DNA of 64,000 nucleotides, taken from the NCBI GenBank assembly GCA_963830565.1, contig CAWHMO010000010.1, forward strand, positions 496,001-560,000, read 5' to 3'. Positions 35,654-44,389 of this stretch are shown in pieces; position 1 is the first letter of the stretch; every line of letters starts with the position of its first letter. The notes under the pieces were generated by a model that saw only the letters and a list, made by a program, of their open reading frames with translations, searched no databases and was not told where the DNA came from. Origin of the DNA: DATFDN01 sp963830565 (lineage in GTDB: Bacteria > Pseudomonadota > Alphaproteobacteria > Acetobacterales > Acetobacteraceae). The position numbers were made by a program, and so were the translations under genes.

Positions 35654-37039
35654 ATGGTCAACACCCCGGCGGCGGAGTTCGCCGCGCGTATCGACCGGCT
35701 GCCCGCCAGCCGCACCATCTGGCGCATGATCACGCTGATCTCGCTCGGCGGCTGCTTCGAGTTCTATGACCTGTTCCTGACCGCCTACGTGGTGCCGGGC
35801 ATGACCAAGGACGGTCTGTTCACCGACGCCTCGCTCGGCGCATTCTCCGTGTTGAAGGCGATCAACACGCCAGGCGCCGGGACTTTCGTGTTTGCCCTGT
35901 TCGCGGGTCTGTTCGTCGGCACCATCGCCTTCGGCTGGGTCGCCGACGCCTATGGGCGGCGCGTGATCTTCACCTACTCGCTGCTGTGGTACTCGGTCTC
36001 GACCCTGGTCATGGCGGCGATGCCCAACGGGTTCTGGATCGATATCTGGCGCTTCATCGCCGGTATCGGCATCGGGGTGGAGCTGGTGACGATCGACACC
36101 TATGTCTCCGAACTGATCCCACGCCTGACGCGCGGGCGGGCCTTCGCCTTCAGCCAGTTCGTCACCTTCTGCGCCGTACCGGTGGTGGCGCTGATCGCCT
36201 CGCCATGGCTGCTCGGGCCGGAAAACTGGCGCTGGGTGGTCGTGATCGGCGCCGTGGGGGCGCTGGTCGTCTGGTGGCTGCGGCGCGGCCTGCCCGAAAG
36301 CCCGCGCTGGCTCGCCCGCGAGGGCCGCCTGGCCGAGGCCGAGAGAGTGCTGAGCCGGATCGAGGCCCAGGTCGTCGCGGAGACCAACATGCCCCTGGCG
36401 GTGCCCGGCCCGGCGATCGCCGAGGTTGGCAAGGCCGACTACGCGGAGGTGTTCCAGCCGCCGTACGGACGGCGCACCACCGTCCTGTCGATCTTCCAGT
36501 TCTTCCAGACCTACGGCTACTACGGTTTTGCCGCCTGGGTGCCGACCTTGCTGATCGCCAAGGGCATCACCGTGACCCACAGCCTGGAGTGGGCCTTCAT
36601 CATCGCCGTCGCCAACCCGGTCGCGCCGCTGATCGGGATGCTGATCGCCGATCGGATGGAGCGGAAATGGCAGATCGTCCTGGCCGCGCTCGGGATCGGC
36701 GTCTTCGGACTGCTCTTCGCGTCTCAGACCGGCGCCGGTCCGCTGATCATCTTCGGCGTGCTGATCACGCTCTCGAACAACTGGCTGTCGTTCGCGTTCC
36801 ACAATTATCAAGCGGAGCTGTACCCGACCCGCATCCGCGCCCGCGCCGTCGGCTTCGTCTATTCGTGGAGCCGGTTGTCGGCGGCGCTCTCCGGCCTCGC
36901 CATCGCGACCTTCCTCGGGATTGGCGGCGCCACGGCCGTGTTCATCTTCATCGCCTGCTGCATGGCCGTCGTCATGATCGTGATCGGCGGCTTCGGCCCG
37001 CGCACGCGCGGCCTCGCGCTGGAGGCGATCTCGCATTAG
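35654..37039 (+). CDS. MFS transporter, metabolite:H+ symporter type
   Basis: A 461-residue inner-membrane transporter with twelve helices. Motif A is 'FGWVADAYGRRVIFTYSL' and the post-TM6 motif is 'GLPESPRWLAREGRLAEAER', both typical of the sugar/organic-acid symporter branch. 'QAELYPTRIRARAVGFVYSW' matches the end-of-TM10 motif. The substrate is probably an organic acid or aromatic compound, but sequence alone does not say. ATG 35654 has GGGAGGA 9 bases upstream. Confidence 0.9.
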   Translation: MVNTPAAEFAARIDRLPASRTIWRMITLISLGGCFEFYDLFLTAYVVPGMTKDGLFTDASLGAFSVLKAINTPGAGTFVFALFAGLFVGTIAFGWVADAYGRRVIFTYSLLWYSVSTLVMAAMPNGFWIDIWRFIAGIGIGVELVTIDTYVSELIPRLTRGRAFAFSQFVTFCAVPVVALIASPWLLGPENWRWVVVIGAVGALVVWWLRRGLPESPRWLAREGRLAEAERVLSRIEAQVVAETNMPLAVPGPAIAEVGKADYAEVFQPPYGRRTTVLSIFQFFQTYGYYGFAAWVPTLLIAKGITVTHSLEWAFIIAVANPVAPLIGMLIADRMERKWQIVLAALGIGVFGLLFASQTGAGPLIIFGVLITLSNNWLSFAFHNYQAELYPTRIRARAVGFVYSWSRLSAALSGLAIATFLGIGGATAVFIFIACCMAVVMIVIGGFGPRTRGLALEAISH

Positions 37040-37040
37040 A

Positions 37041-37062
37041 CCTGCCGGCGGTCACCGGCAGG
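37041..37062 (+). terminator. Hairpin between the MFS gene and gshB
   Basis: CCTGCCGG/CCGGCAGG, a perfect 8-bp stem with a 6-base loop, starts one base after the MFS stop and ends seven bases before the gshB ATG. There is no T-run. It may terminate partly, or hide the gshB ribosome site (GGGGG at 37061-37065). Confidence 0.45.
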
Positions 37063-37069
37063 GGGCGTT

Positions 37070-38045
37070 ATGGCGCTGAAAGTCGCGGTCCAGATGGACC
37101 CGATCGAGAGCATCAACATCGAGGCGGATCTCCACCTTCGCGCTGATGCTGGAGGCACAGGCGCGCGGCCATGCGCTCTGGCATTACGAGGTGCGCCACA
37201 TGGCGTTGCGCGAGGGCAAGCAGGGGCCGGAGGCGCGGAGGGTGGAGCGGCTGACGGCGCGCGCGTGCCCGGTCACGGTGCGGCGCGCGGCCGGCGCGCA
37301 CTGGCGGTTCGGCGAGCCGGCGCTGGTCGATCTCGGCGGCTTCGACGTGGTGCTGATGCGCCAGGACCCGCCCTTCGACATGGCCTACATCACCGCCACG
37401 CACATGCTGGAGCACATTCAGCCCGGAACGCTGGTGGTGAACGATCCGGCGGCGGTGCGCAACGCGCCCGAGAAGATCCTGGTGACGCGCTTCCCCGAGC
37501 TGATGCCGCCCACCATGATAACCTGGGATCTGGACGCGATCCGCGCCTTCCGGGCCGAGCACCGCGACATCATCGTCAAGCCGCTGTTCGGCAATGGCGG
37601 CGCCGGCGTGTTCCGCATCAAGCCGGACGACGAGAATCTCGGCGCGTTGCTGGAGATGCATTTCGCGCGCTCGCGCGAGCCGCTGATGTTCCAGCGTTAC
37701 GAGCCGGCCGTGCGGCAGGGCGACAAGCGTATCATCCTGGTGGACGGCGAAGCGATGGGGGCGATCAACCGGGTGCCGGCCGCGGGCGAGGCACGCTCCA
37801 ACATGCATGTCGGCGGCCGCCCGGAGAAGACGACGCTGACCGCGCGGGAGCGCGAGATCTGCACGGCCATCGGACCCACCTTGCGCGAGCAGGGGATGAT
37901 CTTCGTCGGCATCGACGTCATCGGCGAGTGGCTGACCGAGATCAACGTCACCTCGCCCACCGGCCTGCAAGAGATCGCCCGCTTCGATGGCGTGCAGATC
38001 GAGCAAGCGATCTGGGACAGCATCGAGGCGAAGGCGGCACGGTGA
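37070..38045 (+). CDS. gshB: Glutathione synthetase, frameshifted
   Basis: Joins gamma-glutamylcysteine and glycine with ATP, in the cytosol. 'MALKVAVQMDPIESINIEAD' is the standard N-terminus; near 37130 one extra C breaks the frame. Removing it gives 'EADSTFALMLEAQARGHALW' and then a complete ATP-grasp enzyme to 38045, about 324 residues. Motifs: 'VLMRQDPPFDMAYITATHML', 'DIIVKPLFGNGGAGVFRI' (ATP-grasp glycine loop), 'MHVGGRPEKTTLTARE' and 'IFVGIDVIGEWLTEINVTSP'. Confidence 0.93.
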
Positions 38046-38052
38046 AGCCGAT

Positions 38053-38322
38053 TTACGCGCAGCCCGGCGCCGGCATTGGCGTGTCGGCGATGTCCGCCTG
38101 GTGCTCGGGCAGACGCGCGGGATCGATCCAGCAATCGGCGACCCCGAGGGTGCGCGTGCAGTAGGGCTGCGGAGGGGGCGGCGGAGGCGGCTTGCGGCAG
38201 CAGCGATGGCCGGGCACGGCCTCGCACACCGCCTGACCCAGGCTGATCGGCAGCCCGTCCTCGCCGATCGGGGCCGCGCAGCCGCCGAGCAGCAGTACGG
38301 CAATTGCAAGGAGCGCACGCAT
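38053..38322 (-). CDS. Small cysteine-rich lipoprotein
   Basis: An 89-residue predicted lipoprotein: MRALLAIAVLLLGGCAA has a good lipobox (LGGC). The mature part has six further cysteines ('AVCEAVPGHRCCRK', 'YCTRTLGVADCW', 'APGCA') around a run of seven prolines. The spacing suggests disulfide-bonded halves joined by a rigid linker. No family recognised. It converges with gshB, with 7 bases between the stops. Confidence 0.65.
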   Translation of the reverse strand: MRALLAIAVLLLGGCAAPIGEDGLPISLGQAVCEAVPGHRCCRKPPPPPPPQPYCTRTLGVADCWIDPARLPEHQADIADTPMPAPGCA

Positions 38323-38625
38323 CGGTGCGGTATCGCATGAACGGATGAAGGCTTCGTTGCCACTGGTGTATCTCAGTGCGATAGGGTCTTTCCGAGGTGA
38401 GACATGAATGTCGTCGTCAGGGCGGGAGTTTCGCTCGCTGAATTCCTCTCCTGGAGAGGGACCACCCGCAGCGTTTCGAGTTCCGACGGCACCCAGACCG
38501 GGGCAGTCCGCCTTGGGGTGGTGCGCCCGATCTTCCCCGCATGGTGTCAGGCCGCGCGCAGCCGCGTTGGCATCGCAACGGACGGCAACCGGCGGGAACG
38601 AGTTCCAGACTGGAAGGAATGCTTC
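38323..38625. other. Gene-poor stretch, nothing firm
   Basis: About 300 bases between the lipoprotein and a doubtful small ORF. I see no RNA, repeat or conserved protein. 'GAGGTGAGACATGAATGTC' near 38396 looks like a ribosome site with an ATG (38404), but the protein it opens has no recognisable content. Confidence 0.35.
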
Positions 38626-38955
38626 ATGAACACGACACCTGCGCTCGTGCGCAGCTCCGCCGGACCCCGTTCGGTCCTCGCCCTCAAGCGTGTATCCCTG
38701 CTTTCCTGGGGCGCGCGCCGGGGTTCCTCCTCGGCGCGCGCCCGCCGTCGCAGGCTTCGGATTGGCGTTCGGCTGGCCCTGGCTGGCGGCAATCGGGTGG
38801 CGCCGATCCTGCTCTCGTTGCTGCCCTGCGCGGCTATGTGCGCCGTCGGGCTCTGCATGATAGCCAAGGGCGGCCAATCCAGCGCCGTCCAGGGCGTCTC
38901 GCCAGGCACGCCGGTCACGACGGACCGGGAGCTGCCGTCCCGGAGCTCCCGATGA
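38626..38955 (+). CDS. Doubtful small membrane protein
   Basis: ATG 38626 has GGAAGGA about 9 bases upstream and opens 109 residues with one hydrophobic helix ('RVAPILLSLLPCAAMCAVGLC', shown to 20) after an Arg-rich, Ser-rich first half. No family resemblance. The Arg-rich content is what noncoding GC-rich DNA also gives, so this may not be a gene. Confidence 0.25.
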   Translation: MNTTPALVRSSAGPRSVLALKRVSLLSWGARRGSSSARARRRRLRIGVRLALAGGNRVAPILLSLLPCAAMCAVGLCMIAKGGQSSAVQGVSPGTPVTTDRELPSRSSR

Positions 38956-38997
38956 CGCGGCGGCACACGTGGCACATGGCGGCTGATCCGCGAGTAG

Positions 38998-39312
38998 TAC
39001 GCGCTGACCCGGCTTCTGCCATCGGAATACGAGGCGTTTCCGGGCGATCTCAAGGTCCTCACGACCGGAAGGGCTCGCTATCCCGACATGCTGGTGCTGC
39101 GCGGCGATCCGGACCCTGCCGCCGATACGGTCGAACCGGTGGCGGTCTTCGAGGTGCTGTCCTCGTCGCTGACCGCGCTGAACGACCTGCGGGTGGAGCC
39201 CGAAGCATACGCCGCCGTCCCCTCGATCCTGACCTACGTCATCCTGCCGCAGGACGACCCTGCGGAGATCGCGGTGCTGCGCCGGTCAGCAGGTTGGCAG
39301 CCGAGCCCGTGA
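38998..39312 (+). pseudogene. Remnant of an Uma2-family (PD-(D/E)XK) protein
   Basis: One open frame keeps 'RARYPDMLVLRGDPDP', 'EPVAVFEVLSSSL' and 'YAAVPSILTYVILPQDD', matching the PD...(E)VLS...Y-x-VP-x3-YV(L/I) pattern of Uma2/DUF820 proteins. The frame is closed by TAG just upstream (38995), and the N-terminal third is missing, so this is a decayed copy. The S-P-S-T motif is degraded to S-S-S-L. Confidence 0.6.
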
Positions 39313-39460
39313 CCAGCTCCCTCTGACTGCCGGAAATCGGCGTGACGATCCCGGTAGCCGACCTGTACTGATCACCTTCCGGGACTGGCCGTGGCGCGAC
39401 CCTTTGCCCGCCGCCGCCGCCGCCGCTATGGTCCGCCGCCCCGCGGAGCCAGTGCGAATC

Positions 39461-40123
39461 GTGCCCGACATTTTCGACGAGGTGGAAGAAGAGGTCCGCG
39501 CCGAGCGGATGCGCCGGCTGTTCTCGCGTCATGCTGGCCTGATCCTGGTAGCGGTGCTTCTGGTGGTGGCGGCCGTCGCGGGCTGGCGCATTCGCGACTA
39601 CTACCAGGCGCGACAGGACCGTACCGCCGCCGCGCAATACCTGGCGGCGCTGAACCAGGCGCAAGCGACCGGCCCCTCCGGCCAGGTGAGCCGCGCCGCC
39701 GCTGCCTCCGTGCTGACCAGGCTGGCCGAATCCGGCCCTTCGGGCTACCGCGCGCTCGCCCGGCTGCGCCTCGCGGCGCTGGCCTCGCAGGCGGGCAAGA
39801 AGCAGGAGGCGCTGGATCTCTATAATGCCCTCGCCACCGACCAGTCGGCCGACCCGCTGCTGCGCGACCTCGCGACCCTGCTCTGGGCCGAGCGTCAGAT
39901 CGACAGCGGTGATCCGCAGACGCTGGAGGCGCGTCTGAAGCCCCTCACGGTGCTGGACAGTCCCTGGCGGCCGCTCGCCGAGCGGCAGCTCGCGCTCCTG
40001 GATTTGCGGCAGAACCGCGTCGCCCCGGCGCGCGACATCCTCCGCCGGCTGGCCGTGGACGGCGCGGCGCCCTCCGGCGTGCGCGATTCGGCCCAGCTCC
40101 TGCTCCAGCAGCTAGGCGGCTGA
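39461..40123 (+). CDS. YfgM-like tetratricopeptide membrane protein
   Basis: A 220-residue inner-membrane protein facing the periplasm. It has a charged N-terminus ('DIFDEVEEEVRAERMRRLF'), one helix ('AGLILVAVLLVVAAVAGW') and then TPR-like helical pairs ('ALARLRLAALASQAGKKQEA', 'PLAERQLALLDLRQNRVAPA'). It fits the YfgM/DUF2659 group, which sits with BamB and Der in many proteobacteria, as here. GTG 39461 is chosen because GGAG lies upstream and the protein starts exactly at the conserved acidic stretch. Confidence 0.85.
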   Translation: MPDIFDEVEEEVRAERMRRLFSRHAGLILVAVLLVVAAVAGWRIRDYYQARQDRTAAAQYLAALNQAQATGPSGQVSRAAAASVLTRLAESGPSGYRALARLRLAALASQAGKKQEALDLYNALATDQSADPLLRDLATLLWAERQIDSGDPQTLEARLKPLTVLDSPWRPLAERQLALLDLRQNRVAPARDILRRLAVDGAAPSGVRDSAQLLLQQLGG

Positions 40124-40127
40124 GGCG

Positions 40128-41456
40128 ATGCGCTCCGCCCCTGCGCTCAGCCGGCGCGCCGTGCTGGCCCTGCCGCTCGGCCTGACCGGCTGCGGCCTGT
40201 TCAGCGGGTGGTTCGGCGAGCACAAGCCGCCGCTGCCGGGCAAGCGCGAGCCGGTGCTGCGCGCGGTCGATGTGCTGCAAGCCGATACCACCCTGCCGCG
40301 CGTCGCGCTGCCGCCTCCGGTCGCCAACGCCGCCTGGCTTCAGGCCGGCGGCAACCCGGCGCACGACATGGGCCACCTCGCCGCCCGCCCGGCGCTTTCC
40401 GTCGCCTGGACCGCCGATCTCGGCGCCGGCGGCGGCTTTCGCCGCAAGATCCTGACCCAGCCCGTGGTCGGCAACGGCGTGGTCTATGCGATGGACAGCC
40501 GCGCCGACATCTCCGCCCTCGATCTCGGCAGCGGGCGGGTGCTGTGGCGGACGAAGACCCGCGGCAAGCGCGATCGCAGCACCAATGTGGGCGGCGGGCT
40601 CGGCCTCGCCGACGGCGTCCTCTATGCGGTCAACGGCCTCGGCGCCGCCCTGGCGCTCGACCCGGCGCGCGGCGACATCCGTTGGAGGGTCGGCATCGAG
40701 GCGCCCGGCCGCTCCGCGCCGACCATCGCCGCCGGGCGGGTGTTCGTGACCACGCTCGGCGATCGGTTGGTGGCGCTGAGTGCCGCCGACGGGCGGCGGC
40801 TCTGGAGTTATCAGGCGCAGAACGCCACCACCGCCCTGCTGGGTGCCCCCGCTCCGGCCTTCGCCGACGGCCTGGTGGTGGCGGGGTTCGGATCGGGCGA
40901 GCTGACGACCTTGCGCGCCGAGGGCGGCAGCGTGGTGTGGTCGGACACGCTGGCCGCCGCCGGGCCGGGCACGCTCGCCGACATCGCCTCGATCCGCGGC
41001 AATCCGGTGGTCAGCGCCGGGCGCGTCCTGGCGATGGGCATGGGCGGACTGACCGCCGCGCTCGACCTGCACGCGGGACGGCGGCTGTGGGAACGCGCCG
41101 TCGGCGGCGAGGACAGCCCCTGGATCGCTGGCGACTGGCTGTTCGCGCTGAGCCTCGATCAGGTCCTGGCCGCCCTGCACACGTCCGATGGACGGGTCGG
41201 CTGGGCCGCGCCCCTGCCGGCTTTCGAGAACCCGAAGGAGCAGACCGGCCCGCTGACCTGGTTCGGGCCGATCCTGGCCGGCGACCGGCTGGTGGTGGCG
41301 GGCACCGGGCGCGAGGCACTGGCGGTCAGCCCCTACACGGGCCAGATCCTCGGACGCCAGCGCCTGCCCGCCGCCGCCGCCCCGGTGCAGCCCGCGCTGG
41401 CCGAGGGAATGGTGCTGCTGGTGGCGGAGGATGGGCGCCTCATCGCCCTGCGGTAA
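40128..41456 (+). CDS. bamB: Outer-membrane assembly lipoprotein BamB
   Basis: PQQ-type eight-bladed beta-propeller lipoprotein of the BAM complex, 442 residues. The lipobox is 'LPLGLTGCGLF'. Blades show the 'G-x3-A-L(D)-x3-G-x3-W' repeat many times ('ISALDLGSGRVLWRTKT', 'ALALDPARGDIRWRVG', 'LVALSAADGRRLWSYQ'). It starts 4 bases after the YfgM-like gene and is followed by der 5 bases later. Confidence 0.94.
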   Translation: MRSAPALSRRAVLALPLGLTGCGLFSGWFGEHKPPLPGKREPVLRAVDVLQADTTLPRVALPPPVANAAWLQAGGNPAHDMGHLAARPALSVAWTADLGAGGGFRRKILTQPVVGNGVVYAMDSRADISALDLGSGRVLWRTKTRGKRDRSTNVGGGLGLADGVLYAVNGLGAALALDPARGDIRWRVGIEAPGRSAPTIAAGRVFVTTLGDRLVALSAADGRRLWSYQAQNATTALLGAPAPAFADGLVVAGFGSGELTTLRAEGGSVVWSDTLAAAGPGTLADIASIRGNPVVSAGRVLAMGMGGLTAALDLHAGRRLWERAVGGEDSPWIAGDWLFALSLDQVLAALHTSDGRVGWAAPLPAFENPKEQTGPLTWFGPILAGDRLVVAGTGREALAVSPYTGQILGRQRLPAAAAPVQPALAEGMVLLVAEDGRLIALR

Positions 41457-41461
41457 GCCCC

Positions 41462-42799
41462 ATGCTGCCTGTCGTCGTCATCGCCGGACGGCCGAATGTC
41501 GGCAAGAGCACGCTGTTCAACCGGCTGGCCGGACGGCGCATGGCGCTGGTCGCCGACACGCCCGGCGTCACCCGCGACCGCAAGGAGGCGGAGGCGATGC
41601 TGCGCGGGCGCCAGGTGCGCCTGGTGGACACGGCGGGCCTCGATGAAGCCGCGCCCGACAGTCTTCCGGGCCGGATGCACGCCTCCTCGGCCACTGCCGT
41701 CGCGCAGGCCGATCTTGTGCTGCTGGTGGTGGATGCCCGCGCCGGGCTGACCCCGGCCGACCGCCATTTCGCGCGATGGCTCCGCCGCCAGGGCCGTCCG
41801 GTGCTGCTGGTCGCCAACAAGGTCGAGGGCCGCGCCTCGCGGTCCGCCTTCTATGACGCCTACGCGCTCGGCCTCGGCGACCCGGTCGCGGTCTCGGCCG
41901 AGCACGGCGAGGGCATCGCCGATCTGATGTCGGAGATCGCCGAGCGCCTGCCCGAACCCCTCGCCGAGGACGCGCAGGGCGGCGACAGGACGCTGAAGCT
42001 CGCCATCGTCGGCCGGCCGAACGCCGGCAAATCGACCTTGCTGAACCGCCTGCTGGGCGAGGAGCGGATGCTGACCGGACCGGAGCCGGGCCTGACCCGC
42101 GACGCCGTCGCCGTCACCCTCACCGACGCCGAGGGCCGACGCGTCGAGCTGGTGGATACCGCCGGGCTGCGCCGGCGGGCGCGGATCGAGGCGCCGCTCG
42201 AGAAGCTGTCGGTCGGCGCCGCGATCGGCGCGCTGAAGATGGCCGAGGTGGTGGTGCTGACGGTGGACGGCGTCGAGGGGCTGCACGACCAGGATTTGCA
42301 GATCGCGCAACTGATCGAGCGCGAGGGACGGGCGATCGTGCTGGCGCTGACGAAGTGGGACGCCGTCCCCGACCGCAACGCCGCGCGCCGGGCCGTCGCC
42401 GACCGGCTTGAGACGAGCCTGGCGCAGTTGAGGGGCATCCCGGTGGTCACGCTCTCGGCGCTGACGGGTGCCGGCATCGACCGCCTCTGGCCGGCTGTTT
42501 GGGGCGCCTATGAGACCTGGAACCGCCGCGTGCCGACCGGCGAGCTAAACCGCTGGTTCGAGGGCGCCCTGGAACGCCACCCGCCGCCGCTGGTGGACCG
42601 CCGCCGGCTCAAGCTGCGCTACATCACCCAGGCGAAGGCCCGCCCGCCGACCTTCGTGGTGTTCGGCACGCGCGCCGAGCGCATTCCCGACGACTACGCC
42701 CGCTATCTGGTGAACGGGCTGCGCGAGGCGTGCAACCTGCCCGGCGTGCCGATCCGGCTTCAGTTGCGGGGGACCAAGAACCCGTTCGCCGACCAGTAG
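41462..42799 (+). CDS. der: Ribosome-assembly GTPase Der (EngA)
   Basis: Double-GTPase needed for 50S maturation, 445 residues. G domain 1: 'IAGRPNVGKSTLFNRL', 'DTAGL', 'VANKVEG' (atypical for N-K-x-D). G domain 2: 'IVGRPNAGKSTLLNRLLGEE', 'DTAGLRRRARI', 'LTKWDAV' (in place of NKWD). The C-terminal KH domain ends 'PIRLQLRGTKNPF'. The start at 41462 excludes a long open extension that is only the bamB gene read in another frame. Confidence 0.96.
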   Translation: MLPVVVIAGRPNVGKSTLFNRLAGRRMALVADTPGVTRDRKEAEAMLRGRQVRLVDTAGLDEAAPDSLPGRMHASSATAVAQADLVLLVVDARAGLTPADRHFARWLRRQGRPVLLVANKVEGRASRSAFYDAYALGLGDPVAVSAEHGEGIADLMSEIAERLPEPLAEDAQGGDRTLKLAIVGRPNAGKSTLLNRLLGEERMLTGPEPGLTRDAVAVTLTDAEGRRVELVDTAGLRRRARIEAPLEKLSVGAAIGALKMAEVVVLTVDGVEGLHDQDLQIAQLIEREGRAIVLALTKWDAVPDRNAARRAVADRLETSLAQLRGIPVVTLSALTGAGIDRLWPAVWGAYETWNRRVPTGELNRWFEGALERHPPPLVDRRRLKLRYITQAKARPPTFVVFGTRAERIPDDYARYLVNGLREACNLPGVPIRLQLRGTKNPFADQ

Positions 42800-42802
42800 A
42801 AG

Positions 42803-43718
42803 ATGCCCACGCCGATCATCATCGACTGCGACCCCGGCACCGACGACGCGCTGGCGCTGCTGCTCGCCTTCGCCTCTCCGGAGCTCGACATCCGCGCCGT
42901 AACGGTCGTGGCGGGCAATGCCGGGCTGGAGCGGACCTTGGCCAATGCGCTGGGCGTGGTGGCGCTTGCCGGAGCCTCGGTCCCGGTGTTCGCCGGGGCC
43001 GATCGCCCGCTTCTCGGACGCTACCCGAGCGGCGCGCATGTGCATGGCGATGACGGCATCGGCGGCGTGGCGCTTCCGGCGGGTGCGCCGGCCTCGCCCG
43101 GCATCGCCGCCGATGCGATCCGCGACCTGCTGCGCGCATCAGCGGAGCCGATCACCGTCGTCGGCATCGGCCCGGCCACCAACCTCGCCCTCGCGCTGCT
43201 GACCGAGCGTGCGCTCGCCGCCAAGGTCGCGCGTTTCGTGCTGATGGCCGGCGCCTGGGGCGAGGGCAACATGACGCCCGACCGCCGAGTTCAACGCGCT
43301 GTGCGACCCGGAGGCGCTGGCGGCCGTGCTGGCGCTTCACCGGCCGGTGGTGCTGGCGACGCTCGACCTGACCGCCCAGGCGCTGGCCACCAAGGCGCGG
43401 TTGGCCGCGCTGCGCGCCGCCTGCGCGGGCCGCGCGCTGCGCACGGCCTGCGACATCCAGGCGAGCGTGCCGCCCTCGCGCCGGTTCGGCGGAGACGGGG
43501 CGCCGCTGCACGACCCGTGCGCCATCGCCTGGCTGCTGCGCCCAGACCTGTTCACGGCACGGCCGGCGCGGGTCGAGGTCGAGTGCGCGGGCGCCAGCCG
43601 GGGGCGGACCAACATCGACAGGTGGTGCGTGCCCGGGCAGGCCAATGCGATAGTCTTGGAGACGCTGGATTCGGACGGGTTCTTTGCGCTGATGGCAGAG
43701 CGGCTGGGCGCTTCATAA
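42803..43718 (+). CDS. Inosine/uridine-type nucleoside hydrolase, frameshifted
   Basis: Cleaves ribonucleosides to base and ribose. The Ca2+-binding N-terminus is 'IIIDCDPGTDDALALLLAF'. Near 43280 one extra G breaks the frame; removing it gives 'GNMTPTAEFNALCDPEALAA', the N-x-E/F-N block of the active site, and then 'LHRPVVLATLDLTAQAL' and 'LHDPCAIAWLLRPDLF' (catalytic His, Ca2+ Asp). About 304 residues when repaired. It follows der by 3 bases. Confidence 0.9.
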
Positions 43719-43918
43719 GGCGAAATCGAGTCGGTTACCAGTGCTTTGGGGTGGGAAGCGGACTTTACCTGCGGCTACGGCTTCGTGTGGGACCAACTCG
43801 ATGTAACCTGACCGCAGGTGCAGCAATCAAGAACTCTGAATTTCCGATCCAGGCTATTGAAGACAGAGGTCGCCGAAAGCTAGAACGTCAGCGACAGCAC
43901 GGTTTCGAGTTTGACGAA

Positions 43919-44389
43919 ATGCGACCGATAAACTCAGATGCTCTCGGAGAGAAAGGCGAGCGGCGATTTGCCGAGCTATGTGCCGATGCAGGCCTGTTCT
44001 GCAACAAGGCAGATCGGGACAGAACGGGCTGGGATTTTATTGTAGAATTCCCATTCCCATGCCCAACAGACAAACAGCTCCTAGATCGTCGGCTTCAACC
44101 GCCAGAGTGCAGATCGCAGGTAAAAACGGTCTGGAGCGAGGGGAAGCATATAAAACTTCGGCTCTCATCGGCAGAACGTCTGGCCAAGCTCTTGCAGCCA
44201 ACTTGTATTTTTGTCTTGACTGTCAGCAATAGACTGGAATTTCAGTCAATATACTGCATCCATATTATAGATGAGGTGCTATCATTGATCCTAAAGGACG
44301 TTCGCAAATGCCAAGAGGACAACAGAACACGAATGAACCAATGCACAGTAATTGCTCACCCCTCGTTCGGGGTCAGCCCGCCCGCATGA
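43919..44389 (+). CDS. PD-(D/E)XK nuclease-like ORF, 3' end disturbed by IS66 remnant
   Basis: An AT-richer ORF of ~156 residues. 'ALGEKGERRFAELCADAG' (helix with Glu), 'RDRTGWDFIVEFP' (Asp) and 'CRSQVKTVWSEG' (Q-x-K) fit the E...D...(E/Q)xK metal-binding pattern of restriction-like nuclease folds, similar to DUF4365-type domains. 'LSSAERLAKLLQPTCIFVL' follows as the next core helix and strand. The last ~20 residues are encoded at the IS66 end, so the true C-terminus is lost. No second gene of a system remains beside it. Function is inferred from fold motifs only. Confidence 0.5.
   Translation: MRPINSDALGEKGERRFAELCADAGLFCNKADRDRTGWDFIVEFPFPCPTDKQLLDRRLQPPECRSQVKTVWSEGKHIKLRLSSAERLAKLLQPTCIFVLTVSNRLEFQSIYCIHIIDEVLSLILKDVRKCQEDNRTRMNQCTVIAHPSFGVSPPA

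Noticed and set aside
38547..39062. A 171-residue minus-strand ORF
   Set aside because: Arg/Ser-rich, no start site, and it overlaps the Uma2 remnant on the other strand.
40208..42799. An 863-residue ORF apparently fusing a new N-domain to Der
   Set aside because: The first ~415 residues are bamB read in the wrong frame; Der starts at 41462.
42803..44389. A nucleoside hydrolase fused to a nuclease-like domain
   Set aside because: The hydrolase leaves that frame at ~43280 and ends at 43718 in another frame; the apparent fusion is a result of the frameshift.
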